In this document: piece after piece, positions 42,728 to 49,751 of the stretch
How positions within the stretch are numbered: position 1 is the first letter of the stretch
How the letters are laid out: every line of letters starts with the position of its first letter
From: an uncultured Bacteroidales bacterium
Lineage (GTDB): Bacteria > Bacteroidota > Bacteroidia > Bacteroidales > Bacteroidaceae
NCBI GenBank assembly: GCA_937898885.1
Contig: CALDKD010000117.1
Span: forward strand, 1-64,000
Length of the DNA: 64,000 nucleotides
Direction: 5' to 3'
The notes under the pieces: generated by a model
The model's database searches: none
What the model saw: only the letters and a program-made list of their open reading frames with translations
What the model was told of the DNA's origin: nothing
Program-made: the position numbers and the translations under genes

Positions 42728-45037
42728 TTATAATTTTGGAATTACAAAATCATCTGGAACATCACCCCACTTAAATGTGTCCTTTTCATCGTTTGTCCAG
42801 CCCATCTTGGCATCTACCTGTGACCAGTACCACTCGTCATAAACACAACGGGCCGCGCCTCCGCCACTTCCTCCAGCACTTGTCGTTTTTGAATAGCCTG
42901 CGGAATAACGCTTGTAGTCGGTATCTGTTGCCGCATTACCCGCAAACCAGCCGCCGGCATAGCAATAATACGAAGTACTACTCTGAATAAAGATTGTAGG
43001 GACAATACCGTTGCTCGACATTGTTTGAATCAATTTGCATTCAGCCAATGTGGGAAGCCGCCAGCGTCCTGCCGGATAACCGTCCTCCTGATATGCCGCA
43101 CAGCGTTGTACCGCATTTTGGTATGTCTCGTTCTGTCCACTTCGGCAATTGGCGGAATTGACTCTGATAGAAGGTGCCACATAGCTGTCACGCGAGCCGT
43201 CATCAATTGTAGGATGGTAATATTTGATGGTTCTATATTCTGTCTGTCCGTCACCCTTATATTTGGCGGGGGCGGATACAGGATTGACGGCATTCCATTG
43301 AACTCCATCCGTTCCGCTATTGATATCAAGGTTATTATACAGTGAAGGATCTCTCGGGTCACCGACTATGAAACCGGAAGTCGGGTCAAACTGACTTACA
43401 GTAATAACAGTAAAATATATACTGCTGTTATCTCCGGAATCTCTCGCACCTTGGACTATCTGCCAATTTCCCGACTGGGCGTTGTTGACGTATGTGTATC
43501 CGTAACCATTGCTGCTGGCTCTGCCACCGGAATTGGCAAATGTCTGAATTGTAATTGCAGGATTCTGGGTGATTTTGATGTGCTCGGTGAAATCTGTATT
43601 GTCTTTATGACGTAAGTCAAATTCAATGATAATCGGAGCGCAGTCCAAGTTTTTGTCGAGGGTATTGTATATCTTATGTCCGACGGTTATCTCATTAGGG
43701 ACGGTCAAATCATATTCCACATTTGTATAATACGGGGTCTTGGACGCGGCAACTCCAGTGGAATAGCTAGTTGACGTTATTGTTTTATTCACAGCCTCAC
43801 AGACATGGCTCGATGAGAACGGAATGGTAACCTCTTCCTTATTATTCAACACCCATTCGGTCTGCTGAACAGCAAGGTAGCGGGTGTCCTTGATCTCGGC
43901 CGGGGTGTTGATGCCACCATCATCCAGGGCATTTTTCCAACCTTGAACCAGATAGTCCATATAGTAGTATATCTCTGTCGGCTCCTCAGGGTAGAGGCTG
44001 CCCAGAACAGTCAGCTTGCCAGAGATGTCATACCACTCGTTCTGCATTATGGAGCGGCTGCCCAGAATGAGCTTGTAATACAAAGACTTGTACGATATGT
44101 TCTCGTCTGCATCGGTTATCTTCCATCGGAGCTCATACATCAGGTAGGGCTCTGTCTCGCTGTTAAACTCCCACTCCATAGGATAGGAGTAGATTGGAGT
44201 TGACAGTACATATTTGTTATATGTCTTGTTCACCGGGTCGGCTTCGGTACCTTCGTTAATGGTTTCAGTTCCATCGGCGGTCATCACTCCGTAATCAGAA
44301 TCAAAATAGTCATCAACTACGACCACGTCCTTGTTCCAGCCGCCGAGGGTGGTCTTGTTAATGCAGTTACACAGTTTTACCTGGAGCCCGTCTGGGGTAT
44401 ATACGTCAGTTGATCCCTTTGGTGTGATGGAAGGTATGACAATAGCTCCGATTGTGAATTTGGCGGCAAGATGCTTCATTTCGACCGTTGCATTCACCGC
44501 TATAGTCTGTGACAGTGAGGTGGCAGTTATGAGACCGTCATAGACCAGTGTGAAATTGGCCTGAGGCACCTCTTTGAGCGAGGAGGCAACCGTCATAGCA
44601 CGCAAAGCCGCCAGGGTTGGTTTGCCTTCGAGTGCAGACACAAGACTTGCCGGCGGATTGGCTACGGCGAAAAGCTGACATTTATTGTCTGAGGCAAACA
44701 GGTCATTGACAATAGTAGTGGCGCTTACAGGTATCTTCACCGGGTAGGTTCCCGTCTCGGAAATGCCGGTCTTGAATCCGCTTACTGACGGTGCGGCATT
44801 TGTCACACCATTCGGATAGAAGAAATAATAGACAGAGTTTAGGAGATTCTCATTGTAGTCGTCATCACCACGTACCGCTCCCTTAACTTGCGCATCGACT
44901 GCCGGGGCCGTGCGGAATGTGATGCTTATGCCTCCGTCTTCTGCTACTGATATGTCATTTTTCTCTGAGCAGGACACAACCGCAACGGCAGCTAGCAGAA
45001 CGCCGACATACAGTAATTTTCCATATATTGACTTCAT
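42728..45037 (-). CDS. Fimbrial tip lipoprotein with FISUMP-like C-terminal domain (set C)
   Basis: 769 residues. Lipobox VAVVSC. The N-terminal FimB/Mfa2-like domain shows NENLLNSVYYFFYPNG at about residue 62 and CQLFAVANPPASLVSAL at about residue 118. The C-terminal about 150 residues form a FISUMP-type domain: QEDGYPAGRWRLPTLAECKL, YYCYAGGWFAG and AARCVYDEWYWSQVDAKMGW. The same C-terminal domain occurs at 52960-55578 (its direct paralog) and at 24472-26940. In characterised Mfa/Fim systems such proteins cap the fimbria. It starts 14 bases after the preceding fimbrillin and ends 11 bases before the next gene, within one message. Confidence 0.8.
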   Translation of the reverse strand: MKSIYGKLLYVGVLLAAVAVVSCSEKNDISVAEDGGISITFRTAPAVDAQVKGAVRGDDDYNENLLNSVYYFFYPNGVTNAAPSVSGFKTGISETGTYPVKIPVSATTIVNDLFASDNKCQLFAVANPPASLVSALEGKPTLAALRAMTVASSLKEVPQANFTLVYDGLITATSLSQTIAVNATVEMKHLAAKFTIGAIVIPSITPKGSTDVYTPDGLQVKLCNCINKTTLGGWNKDVVVVDDYFDSDYGVMTADGTETINEGTEADPVNKTYNKYVLSTPIYSYPMEWEFNSETEPYLMYELRWKITDADENISYKSLYYKLILGSRSIMQNEWYDISGKLTVLGSLYPEEPTEIYYYMDYLVQGWKNALDDGGINTPAEIKDTRYLAVQQTEWVLNNKEEVTIPFSSSHVCEAVNKTITSTSYSTGVAASKTPYYTNVEYDLTVPNEITVGHKIYNTLDKNLDCAPIIIEFDLRHKDNTDFTEHIKITQNPAITIQTFANSGGRASSNGYGYTYVNNAQSGNWQIVQGARDSGDNSSIYFTVITVSQFDPTSGFIVGDPRDPSLYNNLDINSGTDGVQWNAVNPVSAPAKYKGDGQTEYRTIKYYHPTIDDGSRDSYVAPSIRVNSANCRSGQNETYQNAVQRCAAYQEDGYPAGRWRLPTLAECKLIQTMSSNGIVPTIFIQSSTSYYCYAGGWFAGNAATDTDYKRYSAGYSKTTSAGGSGGGAARCVYDEWYWSQVDAKMGWTNDEKDTFKWGDVPDDFVIPKL

Positions 45038-45051
45038 CGTGGGAATTTCAT

Positions 45052-46590
45052 TTAAAATTTGATGTAAACAAACGTTCTTGGACAGTCTTCGCCGAATATG
45101 TCATCATCGTCAATACTTACCATATCACCATTGTTCAATCGGACAGTAAAGGAAAGTTGCAGAGTAAACTCTTTCTTCTGCAGGTCTTTGGTGGGAGGGT
45201 CTATGGCTATTACGGCAGGATTGCCATCAACAAGGCCTTCCGCAGTGATAATATCATCTTCCGAAGTGCGGGCACCATCAGGATAGTTGTAAACGTCAAA
45301 TGCATCCCAGTCCAACTTCTCTCCAACAAGCCACGTGGCGTTTTCCGGAGAGCCTATGGTAAATTCCAGAATGATGGGAACACCCGGTTTGAAATATGCA
45401 GTATCGTGGGATATAGTGCAATTGTTATAGAATTCTGGCGCCAGATGCAATTTATCTGTGACAGACACGGCGCCGTTGTAGTCGATGACCGGATCCAACT
45501 GATTCCACGATGCGGCCTTGAATCCGAGGTCAAATTCCTTGTCCTGGAATGACAGTTCCAACTCGTAACGGATGCCGGGCCCCCAACCCCAGGTATCGGC
45601 ATCGTGAGGGATGGCGGCGTATTTGGTAATATCTCCGTCTCCCTGATTGTATGTGATTTCAAGATAGGGCTGGTTAGTGTCTCCGGCAGCAGGGGCTATG
45701 TTGCCGTCCGTGTCAGTTGTGCCGCCGTAGGTCATCTCTGTAGTAGTCTGCGGCCAGACCAGGAAGAAAGACTGACTGTCTGAAGGCGTGCCTACAACGT
45801 TTGCCTTGGAGTCACCGGTATTGCCGGCTACAGAAAGATTGAGAGTGCCGGAATAAAGCGTGAACGGGCCGGCAACGCTTCCGGTACCATAGCTTACTGC
45901 AGCAGCAGAACCGCTGTAGTTGACAGTCGCCCCCTTGCTGTCCTTCAGACCATGGAGTTTTATACTTTTGATTGTCACCTGCTTGGCGGAATAGTTCCTG
46001 GCCGAAAGGCTGAAACTCGAGAAGAGGTGATTCAGAGAGAGCTCAACAGTTGAATAGTCAGCGTCGCCTGCGCTGCGGGTCACTATGTCGGAGTAGGCAA
46101 AGTCAAAGTTTGTGGCGTTAATCCCCATCTGCTTGGTAGGAACAGTAAGGATATTGGAGTTGAAGGCGAAGCCGGTACCGAAGAAACCCGTAGCCGTGAG
46201 AGCTGTGCTCGGTTTGGCATCTTTGGTCAGCCAGCCGAAGAACTTATGGTCCTGCTGAAAATTCCACCTGTACTTCTCGGAGCTCACAAATGACCATTTG
46301 CCATCGGAACCGTACTGCAACGTTTGACCAGAGTTAAGATTTGTGCTTACAGGCGTTTCGTCAATGTGACCTTGAATGGGGTCAGTAGCAAATCCGTAAA
46401 CCTGCACCTGAGTGCCTGTGGTGAGCAGGTCAGCGCTCTCAAGCAAGGCCTTGGTGCCAGTGGGATCGGCAATGTGCAGGCCGAACTGTATGTCGGGAGT
46501 ATCGGTTACTACCGCCGTCTTGTCCTTGTCGCATCCCACTACGCTCAGCGTCAGGAGCACGGCGGGAAGGATTGATGATATTTTTGTCAT
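45052..46590 (-). CDS. Fimbrillin-family lipoprotein, second of set C
   Basis: About 512 residues from the ATG at 46590; an in-frame TTG 15 codons upstream is less likely. Lipobox LSVVGC, then the PTGTKALLESADLL site at about residue 40. Family segments are NATNFDFAYSDIVTRSAGDA (about residue 162), LNHLFSSFSLSARNYSAKQV and WGPGIRYELELSFQDKEFDL. A C-terminal add-on of about 150 residues contains VDGNPAVIAIDPPTKDLQKK. It is paralogous along its length to 55596-57134. The order fimbrillin, fimbrillin, tip, large adhesin is the same in sets C and D. It may be the anchor or an adaptor rather than the main shaft. Confidence 0.8.
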   Translation of the reverse strand: MTKISSILPAVLLTLSVVGCDKDKTAVVTDTPDIQFGLHIADPTGTKALLESADLLTTGTQVQVYGFATDPIQGHIDETPVSTNLNSGQTLQYGSDGKWSFVSSEKYRWNFQQDHKFFGWLTKDAKPSTALTATGFFGTGFAFNSNILTVPTKQMGINATNFDFAYSDIVTRSAGDADYSTVELSLNHLFSSFSLSARNYSAKQVTIKSIKLHGLKDSKGATVNYSGSAAAVSYGTGSVAGPFTLYSGTLNLSVAGNTGDSKANVVGTPSDSQSFFLVWPQTTTEMTYGGTTDTDGNIAPAAGDTNQPYLEITYNQGDGDITKYAAIPHDADTWGWGPGIRYELELSFQDKEFDLGFKAASWNQLDPVIDYNGAVSVTDKLHLAPEFYNNCTISHDTAYFKPGVPIILEFTIGSPENATWLVGEKLDWDAFDVYNYPDGARTSEDDIITAEGLVDGNPAVIAIDPPTKDLQKKEFTLQLSFTVRLNNGDMVSIDDDDIFGEDCPRTFVYIKF

Positions 46591-46601
46591 AATACTATTC
46601 G

Positions 46602-47837
46602 TCAGATGAATATTTCCTCCTTGCGGTTTGACCAACCAACCAGACTTACGGAGAAGTCAATGTCACGGCCCAGAGTGGTGGCCTTTATTTTATAGGTGTA
46701 ATAATAGTCACCTAACCAAATATTACCTGTTGAGTCGGCAATGTCTATGGTTTTGGTAATATCTTCACCCTCGTAATCAAAAACGACTGTGATTTTGTTG
46801 GAGGATGTGACAGTCTGCGGAATCATGAAGAATACGTTCTCACAGGTGTAGAGATTGTAGGTGTGGGTGTCTTTGGTGTAGCTGCCCTTTGTCCAGCCGG
46901 AGACAGTAGAGGTTGAGAAATCGGCGTTGTAGGTCTGGCCGAAGGTTGCAGTGCCGGCCTGGTCATTCCAGGTGAACTCGTCGTAGCTACCGTTCGTAGG
47001 ACTGTTTGCGTACTCATTGTTCTCGGCATTGCCGGAATCTTTGAAAGAGCCAGTTCCCGATGTTGCCAGGTTGGAGATGGAGATGCTCTTTATTTTCAAG
47101 CTCTCGTCGAAAGAACCGTCGTCCGTACTCACACAAAAACGCACCTGTGAGAGAGCGTGGTGGAAAGTGATGTTGATGGTCTTGTCACTATCGGTAAGGC
47201 CCTTCTTCTCTACGAATCTCTTCTTTGAGTAGGCGAAAAGCAGGTCCTCGGCACGGTCGGCATCTGTAGCACCATCAGGTGTAGGTGTGGTGTAGGAGAA
47301 GCTCAGCTTCCCGGTTTTGGGGCTTCTGGGTGAATCCGGATCTTTAGGATCTTTTGGAAATACTGTAGTCTCGTCATCCTCGGGGTCAGAAATTACGCGA
47401 CGATCGTCTGGTATAGTCTCTGGATGCCAGGCCCAGAAATAGGTATCTACGCCGGACACCCATTTCGGGTTGTCCGAAATGGTCCAGCCGTCTTTGCTAA
47501 GGGTTACAATTTTATTAAAATATGCGCCATCAACATTACCGAACAGTTTGGGGGCTCCTCCCTCTTCCACAGGTACGGCCGGGTCATCCGGTATGACTGG
47601 ACTTTTAGGATTGCTCACATCTTCCCTCTGGGTGTATTTATCCGATAGATACGCCATCATAGAGAAAGCACCCGATGCCTTCAGCACGTCGGTAGTAGTG
47701 ACTGTACCTTTAGTGCTTCCCTCGGTGTTAACTAGAAGTTTTATTGTTGTATCGTAATCGTAATCTACGTCAATCTCTGTGCAGGACACAAGAATGGCCA
47801 TTACGGACAACATTATTATTACAATCTTTCTCACCAT
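46602..47837 (-). CDS. Fimbrillin-family lipoprotein, first of set C
   Basis: 411 residues. Lipobox MAILVSC followed by an acidic stretch (TEIDVDYDYD) and the GSTKGTVTTTDVLKASGAFS site at about residue 36. Domain features are WVSGVDTYFWAWHPE (about residue 121), INITFHHALSQVRFCVSTDD (about residue 228), ESLKIKSISISNLATSGTGS and a C-terminal DIDFSVSLVGWSN. Its paralogs are 28968-30149 (set A) and 57147-58283 (set D). It starts 27 bases after the small conserved peptide at 47865. As the first fimbrillin of the operon it is the best candidate for the major shaft subunit, but this is by position only. Confidence 0.83.
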   Translation of the reverse strand: MVRKIVIIMLSVMAILVSCTEIDVDYDYDTTIKLLVNTEGSTKGTVTTTDVLKASGAFSMMAYLSDKYTQREDVSNPKSPVIPDDPAVPVEEGGAPKLFGNVDGAYFNKIVTLSKDGWTISDNPKWVSGVDTYFWAWHPETIPDDRRVISDPEDDETTVFPKDPKDPDSPRSPKTGKLSFSYTTPTPDGATDADRAEDLLFAYSKKRFVEKKGLTDSDKTINITFHHALSQVRFCVSTDDGSFDESLKIKSISISNLATSGTGSFKDSGNAENNEYANSPTNGSYDEFTWNDQAGTATFGQTYNADFSTSTVSGWTKGSYTKDTHTYNLYTCENVFFMIPQTVTSSNKITVVFDYEGEDITKTIDIADSTGNIWLGDYYYTYKIKATTLGRDIDFSVSLVGWSNRKEEIFI

Positions 47838-47864
47838 TTAGCAGATTAATCAAAAAAGACTGGT

Positions 47865-48062
47865 TCACTCAACATCGAATGACAATTCCTTGAAATCATT
47901 CGTGCCAAACGGAGTACCTGAGAAGCCTTGATGAAAATTCTCTACAACTACATCATTCGGCTTGATGGCGTATGCGGTTACTGAGCCAACCATAAAAGAT
48001 TTCTCAATATCGACCCTCAAAGGTTCCACCCTGAGGCTTTCGTATATTCTTCTCATATTCAT
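47865..48062 (-). CDS. Small conserved fimbrial-operon peptide, copy 3
   Basis: 65 residues from the ATG at 48062 (63 if the ATG at 48056 is used). It begins MNMRRIYESLRVEPLRVDIE and ends DFKELSFDVE. KSFMVGSVTAY at about residue 21 and NDVVVENFHQGF at about residue 35 align with the copies at 30156 and 30560. It leads fimbrial set C, 27 bases before the first fimbrillin, behind a leader of about 110 bases from the promoter element at 48177. No signal peptide. The pattern of one such peptide at an operon head is the same as in set A. Set D lacks it. Confidence 0.72.
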   Translation of the reverse strand: MNMRRIYESLRVEPLRVDIEKSFMVGSVTAYAIKPNDVVVENFHQGFSGTPFGTNDFKELSFDVE

Positions 48063-48176
48063 TTTATAATACATTTCGCACTCCATCTGGAGCAAGGTCT
48101 TAAATTTTTTGGGGCAATATACCAACTTTTTTTTAGATTGTACTTCAGCATCTAATATTTTTGATATTTTTACCCT

Positions 48177-48184
48177 CAAATATA
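48177..48184 (-). promoter_or_regulatory. Promoter -7 element TATATTTG for fimbrial set C
   Basis: Exact TAnnTTTG on the minus strand, 114 bases upstream of the start at 48062, leaving a long AT-rich leader with a T9 run and a TATATTG look-alike nearer the gene. No convincing -33 TTTG is seen at 19-20 bases. Confidence 0.45.
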
Positions 48185-48312
48185 CCGTTTGAAGTCGTTT
48201 TTAAGACTGTTAACCATCAAAAGTGCACACTTGTAGAACTTAACAAGAAGTCGCAGCAAGACCCGCGCTACCCCCCCCATAAAAGCTGAATAAAAATTCA
48301 AAACAGCAAAGA

Positions 48313-48355
48313 GCGGGTCAAGGGACCTGTCATCGGTGATTCAGTCCCTGATGAT
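48313..48355. repeat. REP-like element, copy 2 (degenerate)
   Basis: GCGGGTCAAGGGACCTGTC at 48313-48331 is identical to the left arm and loop of the element at 49697, but the right arm is replaced by TCAGTCCCTGATGATTCAG. It ends directly at the stop of the small gene at 48356, as the other copies do at their genes. A run of eight C residues lies about 40 bases away at 48271-48278. Confidence 0.55.
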
Positions 48356-48571
48356 TCAGTTCCCCTGCCATATTTGGTACAGCGGAACAACACCAAGTTG
48401 CCATAATTTAGTGCTTTCTATGGCAAGTTGTCGGTACAACGCAGAAGAATAGAATAGCCGCATTGATTCAAGTATTCCGCAATTGTGCTCTTCTGCATAC
48501 AATTTGCTTATTCCTGCAACCTTTACCGGCAGCAAAAGATGAAGATTTGATTGGGTTATCTCAAGATTCAT
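48356..48571 (-). CDS. Small DUF3791-like protein, third gene of the DUF3990 module
   Basis: 71 residues. It begins MNLEITQSNLHLLLPVKVAG and contains ISKLYAEEHNCGILESMRLF and ESTKLWQLGVVPLYQIWQGN. The pattern (short helical, Y-A-E-E-H, S-x-x-Y-x-x-L-x-x-E-x-T-K-x-W) resembles DUF3791-type proteins that accompany DUF3990 genes. It overlaps the DUF3990 gene by 4 bases, so the two are coupled. It could be an antitoxin or targeting partner. Assignment to the exact family is moderate because the protein is short. Confidence 0.65.
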   Translation of the reverse strand: MNLEITQSNLHLLLPVKVAGISKLYAEEHNCGILESMRLFYSSALYRQLAIESTKLWQLGVVPLYQIWQGN

Positions 48572-49056
48572 AAGTCAATTTCTTTGGCTTCAACAAATTT
48601 TAAGAATGTAAGCGATATTGGCGTGTGAAATAACAGTTGATCCACAAGAGTGTATGTTTTCAGTTCCTTAATGACTTCCTGTTTGCCCAATATACCACTT
48701 TCATACAGAGCAAATGCGGCATAAACCCTGTCATTGGCCACTGGGCCATAGACAAAATCGTATTTATGAACAAAGTTTCTATCATTACGATTAGCATAAA
48801 CAAAATCAATCCATTCTTCGTTTGGACTATCAAACCACAGGCAGTTGCCGCTACGGATGGCTTCAATGTCTGCGTCATATACGTTAATGTATCCAACCTT
48901 CGGCTTTGGATTATCGCTGGCGTGACGTCTGACCCAATCCTCAGCCTGTTGAATGTTGGTAGTCGTGTAAAAACCACTACCATAATCGAGGGTGCGGTTA
49001 GGTTTGCGTATCTCAGGTGCTATAACGGGCTCCAGCCCTCCATGATATAACTTCAT
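48568..49056 (-). CDS. DUF3990 protein, ADP-ribosyltransferase-like
   Basis: 162 residues matching DUF3990, a family with an ADP-ribosyltransferase-like fold. The N-terminus LYHGGLEPVIAPEIRKPNRT carries the His-Gly expected for NAD binding. RTLDYGSGFYTTTNIQQAED at about residue 22 carries the G-x-G-F-Y-T-T motif, and the Glu residues after WFDSPNEEWIDFVYANR or in the C-terminal QEVIKELK segment could complete an H-Y-E or R-S-E-like set. FVYGPVANDRVYAAFALY is a strong family segment. It is flanked by DUF3791-type genes on both sides with 4-base overlaps. Such modules look like toxin-antitoxin pairs, but no activity is shown here. Confidence 0.75.
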   Translation of the reverse strand: MKLYHGGLEPVIAPEIRKPNRTLDYGSGFYTTTNIQQAEDWVRRHASDNPKPKVGYINVYDADIEAIRSGNCLWFDSPNEEWIDFVYANRNDRNFVHKYDFVYGPVANDRVYAAFALYESGILGKQEVIKELKTYTLVDQLLFHTPISLTFLKFVEAKEIDL

Positions 49057-49271
49057 TTGGTATTATGTTTTTGTTTTATTAATTCATCAATTTCTTCCAT
49101 TAGCCACTGGCGTGACTGCGTATGTAATACTTCATAATTGTTTGCGAGATAATCAGCCACACCCTCGGCGAAGAATCGTTCAGCTACAGCTTGCCCCGGT
49201 TCTCCTGTATGTATCTTGTATTGCTCAATGCAAAAGGATACAAAATATGAGATGTTGTCTATCTCTTTCAT
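49053..49271 (-). CDS. DUF3791 family small protein, first gene of the DUF3990 module
   Basis: 72 residues from the ATG at 49271. It contains EIDNISYFVSFCIEQYKIHT, followed by GVADYLANNYEVLHTQSRQW, a typical DUF3791 pattern (F-x-x-x-C-I-E-x-Y, Y-L-x-x-x-Y-x-x-L-H-T-Q). It overlaps the DUF3990 gene by 4 bases (ATGA-type). It may be the antitoxin-like partner. The three-gene module has no nearby -7 element that I can identify with confidence, and it lies between two fimbrial operons. Confidence 0.75.
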   Translation of the reverse strand: MKEIDNISYFVSFCIEQYKIHTGEPGQAVAERFFAEGVADYLANNYEVLHTQSRQWLMEEIDELIKQKHNTK

Positions 49272-49450
49272 ATTTATATTCAATTCTGAACTTCACAGCG
49301 AAAATAAACAATTTGTACACCATCTGGAGCGAATACCTCTATTTTTTCTCACAAAACTCTAATATTATTCATATTTCCACGTAAATGCACATATTACTGT
49401 TGAGACCACACACAAATAAATAGTGTGGAAAGCAACGCTGAACTCAATGC

Positions 49451-49571
49451 GTGTGCCTATAATATGGCGTGGCCTCGCCTGTTTCATTTCATTATTTGAA
49501 ACGAACGAAATGAAGCCTCGCTGGAATCATTTCAAATAATGAAATGAAACAGGCAAAACTATGGGCACACA
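49451..49571. repeat. Long nested inverted repeat between the DUF3990 module and fimbrial set D
   Basis: A 24-base perfect inverted repeat has arms at 49477-49500 and 49531-49554 (left arm GCCTGTTTCATTTCATTATT then TGAA; right arm the exact reverse complement). The spacer is 30 bases. Outside it lies a second imperfect pair, GTGTGCCTATA at 49451 and TATGGGCACAC ending at 49571. The centre repeats CGAAATGAAGCCTCGC. There is no T tract, so it is not a normal terminator. The whole 480-base gap (49272-49751) holds this element, a REP-like hairpin at 49697 and no gene. Confidence 0.8.
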
Positions 49572-49696
49572 ATAATGAAAGCCTCGCGGTTATACTTACG
49601 TTACAGCGCTATCAAACCATAACCTACTATTCTTTGTGGCAATTGTAATGTTTGCAGGAATTAACCCGCCGGAATACGTTCTTACAGGCCATACAA

Positions 49697-49747
49697 AAAA
49701 GCGGGTCAAGGGACCTGTCCCCCTGACCCGCTTTTGACCCACTATAT
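49697..49747. repeat. REP-like hairpin element, copy 3; terminator of fimbrial set D
   Basis: AAAAGCGGGTCA (49697-49708) pairs perfectly with TGACCCGCTTTT (49723-49734). Inside the loop GGGAC pairs with GTCCC. A further TTGACCC follows at 49733-49740. A run of A residues on the left gives the minus-strand transcript a T tract after the hairpin, making it a good terminator 18 bases after the stop of the large adhesin gene. It is the best-preserved of the four copies in the window. Confidence 0.8.
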
Positions 49748-49751
49748 ACAA

